Positions 13,691-14,187 of a stretch of DNA of 14,187 nucleotides are shown piece by piece. A program made the position numbers and the translations under genes. The stretch spans positions 1-14,187 of the forward strand of contig JASLHQ010000230.1 in assembly GCA_030152265.1 (NCBI GenBank), read 5' to 3'. Position 1 is the stretch's first letter; the number at the start of each line of letters is the position of its first letter. The notes under the pieces are model-generated. The model made no database searches, was not told where the DNA came from, and was given only the letters and a program-made list of their open reading frames with translations. This DNA is from Savagea sp. (GTDB lineage Bacteria; Bacillota; Bacilli; Bacillales_A; Planococcaceae).

Positions 13691-13744
13691 ATGAACGGAC
13701 AATGGAGGAGAGAACAATCGAACAACAAACGAAACAAACGATGA
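13691..13744 (+). CDS. Possible 17-codon leader ORF overlapping the ABC exporter start
   Basis: ATG 13691 opens a 17-codon frame encoding MNGQWRREQSNNKRNKR. AAGGAAG (13675-13681) is spaced 9 nt before it. Its TGA (13742-13744) overlaps ATG 13741 of the exporter frame in an ATGA junction, so its translation could re-initiate the exporter. The peptide is very basic and rich in N, K and R. Short leader peptides are known upstream of Bacillus multidrug exporters (bmrB before bmrCD), which makes the idea plausible. An ORF this short may also be chance. Confidence 0.35.
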   Translation: MNGQWRREQSNNKRNKR

Positions 13745-14187
13745 CGACGAAACAGTTTTTCAAGTTTTTAAAAACATTACATTGGCCGAAGCTCATTTTA
13801 GCGAGCGCTTTAACATTAGCGGTCTTTCAAACGCTCGCTTCTTTAGCAGTGCCACTGTTGACGAAAGGTCTCGTCGATTCATTTAGTACCGCTTCTTTCA
13901 CGTGGGGGACGGTCGGCGTACTCGTCGCACTTTTTCTCATCCAAGCGATCGCAGGTGGAATTTCTTATTACTTACTCGCCTACATTGGTGAAACGGTCGT
14001 TGCGGATTTAAGAGGGAAGCTGTGGCATCATGTGCTTCGTTTGCCCATCCCTTATTATGACGAAACGGAAACGGGCGAAACGATGAGTCGGATTACGCAA
14101 GATACGACCGTGTTAAAAGCGCTCGTGACCGATCATCTCGTTTCGTTCATAACAGGGATGATTTCAATCGTCGGAGCGGTCGGAATT
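13741..14187 (+). CDS. BmrA-like multidrug ABC exporter, N-terminal part (runs off right edge)
   Basis: An open frame continues to the window edge and gives the start of an ABC exporter half-transporter, in which one chain carries six membrane helices and an ATPase. Visible are a cytoplasmic elbow (F-F-K-F-L-K), helix 1 (about residues 17-37 from ATG 13741), helix 2 (about 55-80) and the coupling region with D-L-R-G-K-L-W, L-P-I-P-Y-Y-D and E-T-G-E-T-M-S-R-I-T-Q-D-T. The latter is typical of MsbA/BmrA-type proteins. Similarity to B. subtilis BmrA (YvcC) is strong in this stretch. The ATPase domain lies beyond the window. The start is uncertain. ATG 13741 is the first canonical choice compatible with coupling to the leader ORF but has no SD of its own. 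The strong GGAGGAG (13704-13710) points instead to ATC 13717. ATG 13702, in frame, lacks an SD. Confidence 0.85.
   Translation, partial: MTTKQFFKFLKTLHWPKLILASALTLAVFQTLASLAVPLLTKGLVDSFSTASFTWGTVGVLVALFLIQAIAGGISYYLLAYIGETVVADLRGKLWHHVLRLPIPYYDETETGETMSRITQDTTVLKALVTDHLVSFITGMISIVGAVGI

Noticed and set aside
13543..13737. 64-codon minus-strand ORF between niaP and the exporter
   Set aside because: It overlaps the niaP terminator and the exporter leader, has no convincing SD, and is AT-driven hydrophobic sequence.
1..14187. Defence islands, CRISPR repeats, insertion sequences, tRNA or riboswitch structures
   Set aside because: I looked for repeat arrays, transposase motifs, cloverleaf-like segments and known riboswitch signatures by eye and found none; a covariance-model scan would be the proper test.

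Overview
The window reads as a low-GC Gram-positive chromosome of the Bacillales type. The evidence is strong AAGGAGG-like Shine-Dalgarno (SD) sequences, intrinsic terminators at most operon ends, TTG start use, and proteins that closely resemble Bacillus subtilis YvlD, NfrA, YerD, HflX, YclNOPQ, YceI/NiaP and BmrA. I cannot fix the genus; Planococcaceae or another non-subtilis lineage would fit. I see no insertion sequence, prophage, CRISPR array, tRNA or rRNA. This is ordinary core and accessory chromosome with one clear theme, iron handling.

Layout. Positions 1-164 (minus) hold the 5' end of an unidentified gene that runs off the left edge. Divergent from it is a small YvlD-type membrane protein (303-647). 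A perfect 14-bp hairpin (651-685) separates it from a convergent minus-strand pair: ferritin (1169-1672) and a coupled 161-aa unknown protein (684-1169). A class I methyltransferase (1883-2479) diverges from ferritin and ends at a bidirectional terminator shared with a convergent NfsA/NfrA-type nitroreductase (2648-3376, minus). Divergent from that is a membrane-anchored glutamate-synthase-like flavoprotein of the YerD type (3498-5057), then the ribosome-associated GTPase HflX (5192-6466) and a DUF6612-like lipoprotein (6599-7414).

The 320-base gene-free stretch 7415-7734 holds the lipoprotein terminator, a candidate distal promoter, a strong proximal promoter and two near-consensus Fur boxes bracketing the proximal promoter. 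It drives yclN-yclO-yclP-yclQ (7735-11377), a complete iron-siderophore ABC importer: two permeases, an ATPase and a lipoprotein receptor, with 8-nt and 4-nt overlaps between the first three genes. B. subtilis YclNOPQ imports petrobactin. Ferritin (iron storage) lies about 6 kb away on the other strand and is the natural counterpart of this Fur-controlled importer.

To the right are a 260-aa unknown protein (11454-12236) with a separate beta-rich C-terminal module, a NiaP-type niacin transporter (12324-13529), and the 5' part of a BmrA-like multidrug ABC exporter that runs off the right edge. The start of the exporter is unclear: the best SD sits ahead of an ATC codon, while the first usable ATG without an SD overlaps the stop of a 17-codon leader ORF.

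I corrected several starts using SD position: methyltransferase 1883 rather than 1871, hflX 5192 rather than 5159, yclN TTG 7735 rather than 7729, yclO 8678 rather than 8624, yclQ 10409 rather than 10397. I found no convincing undescribed multi-gene system. The best leads are the ferritin-coupled unknown protein, the start region of the BmrA-like gene, and the two-domain unknown protein at 11454.
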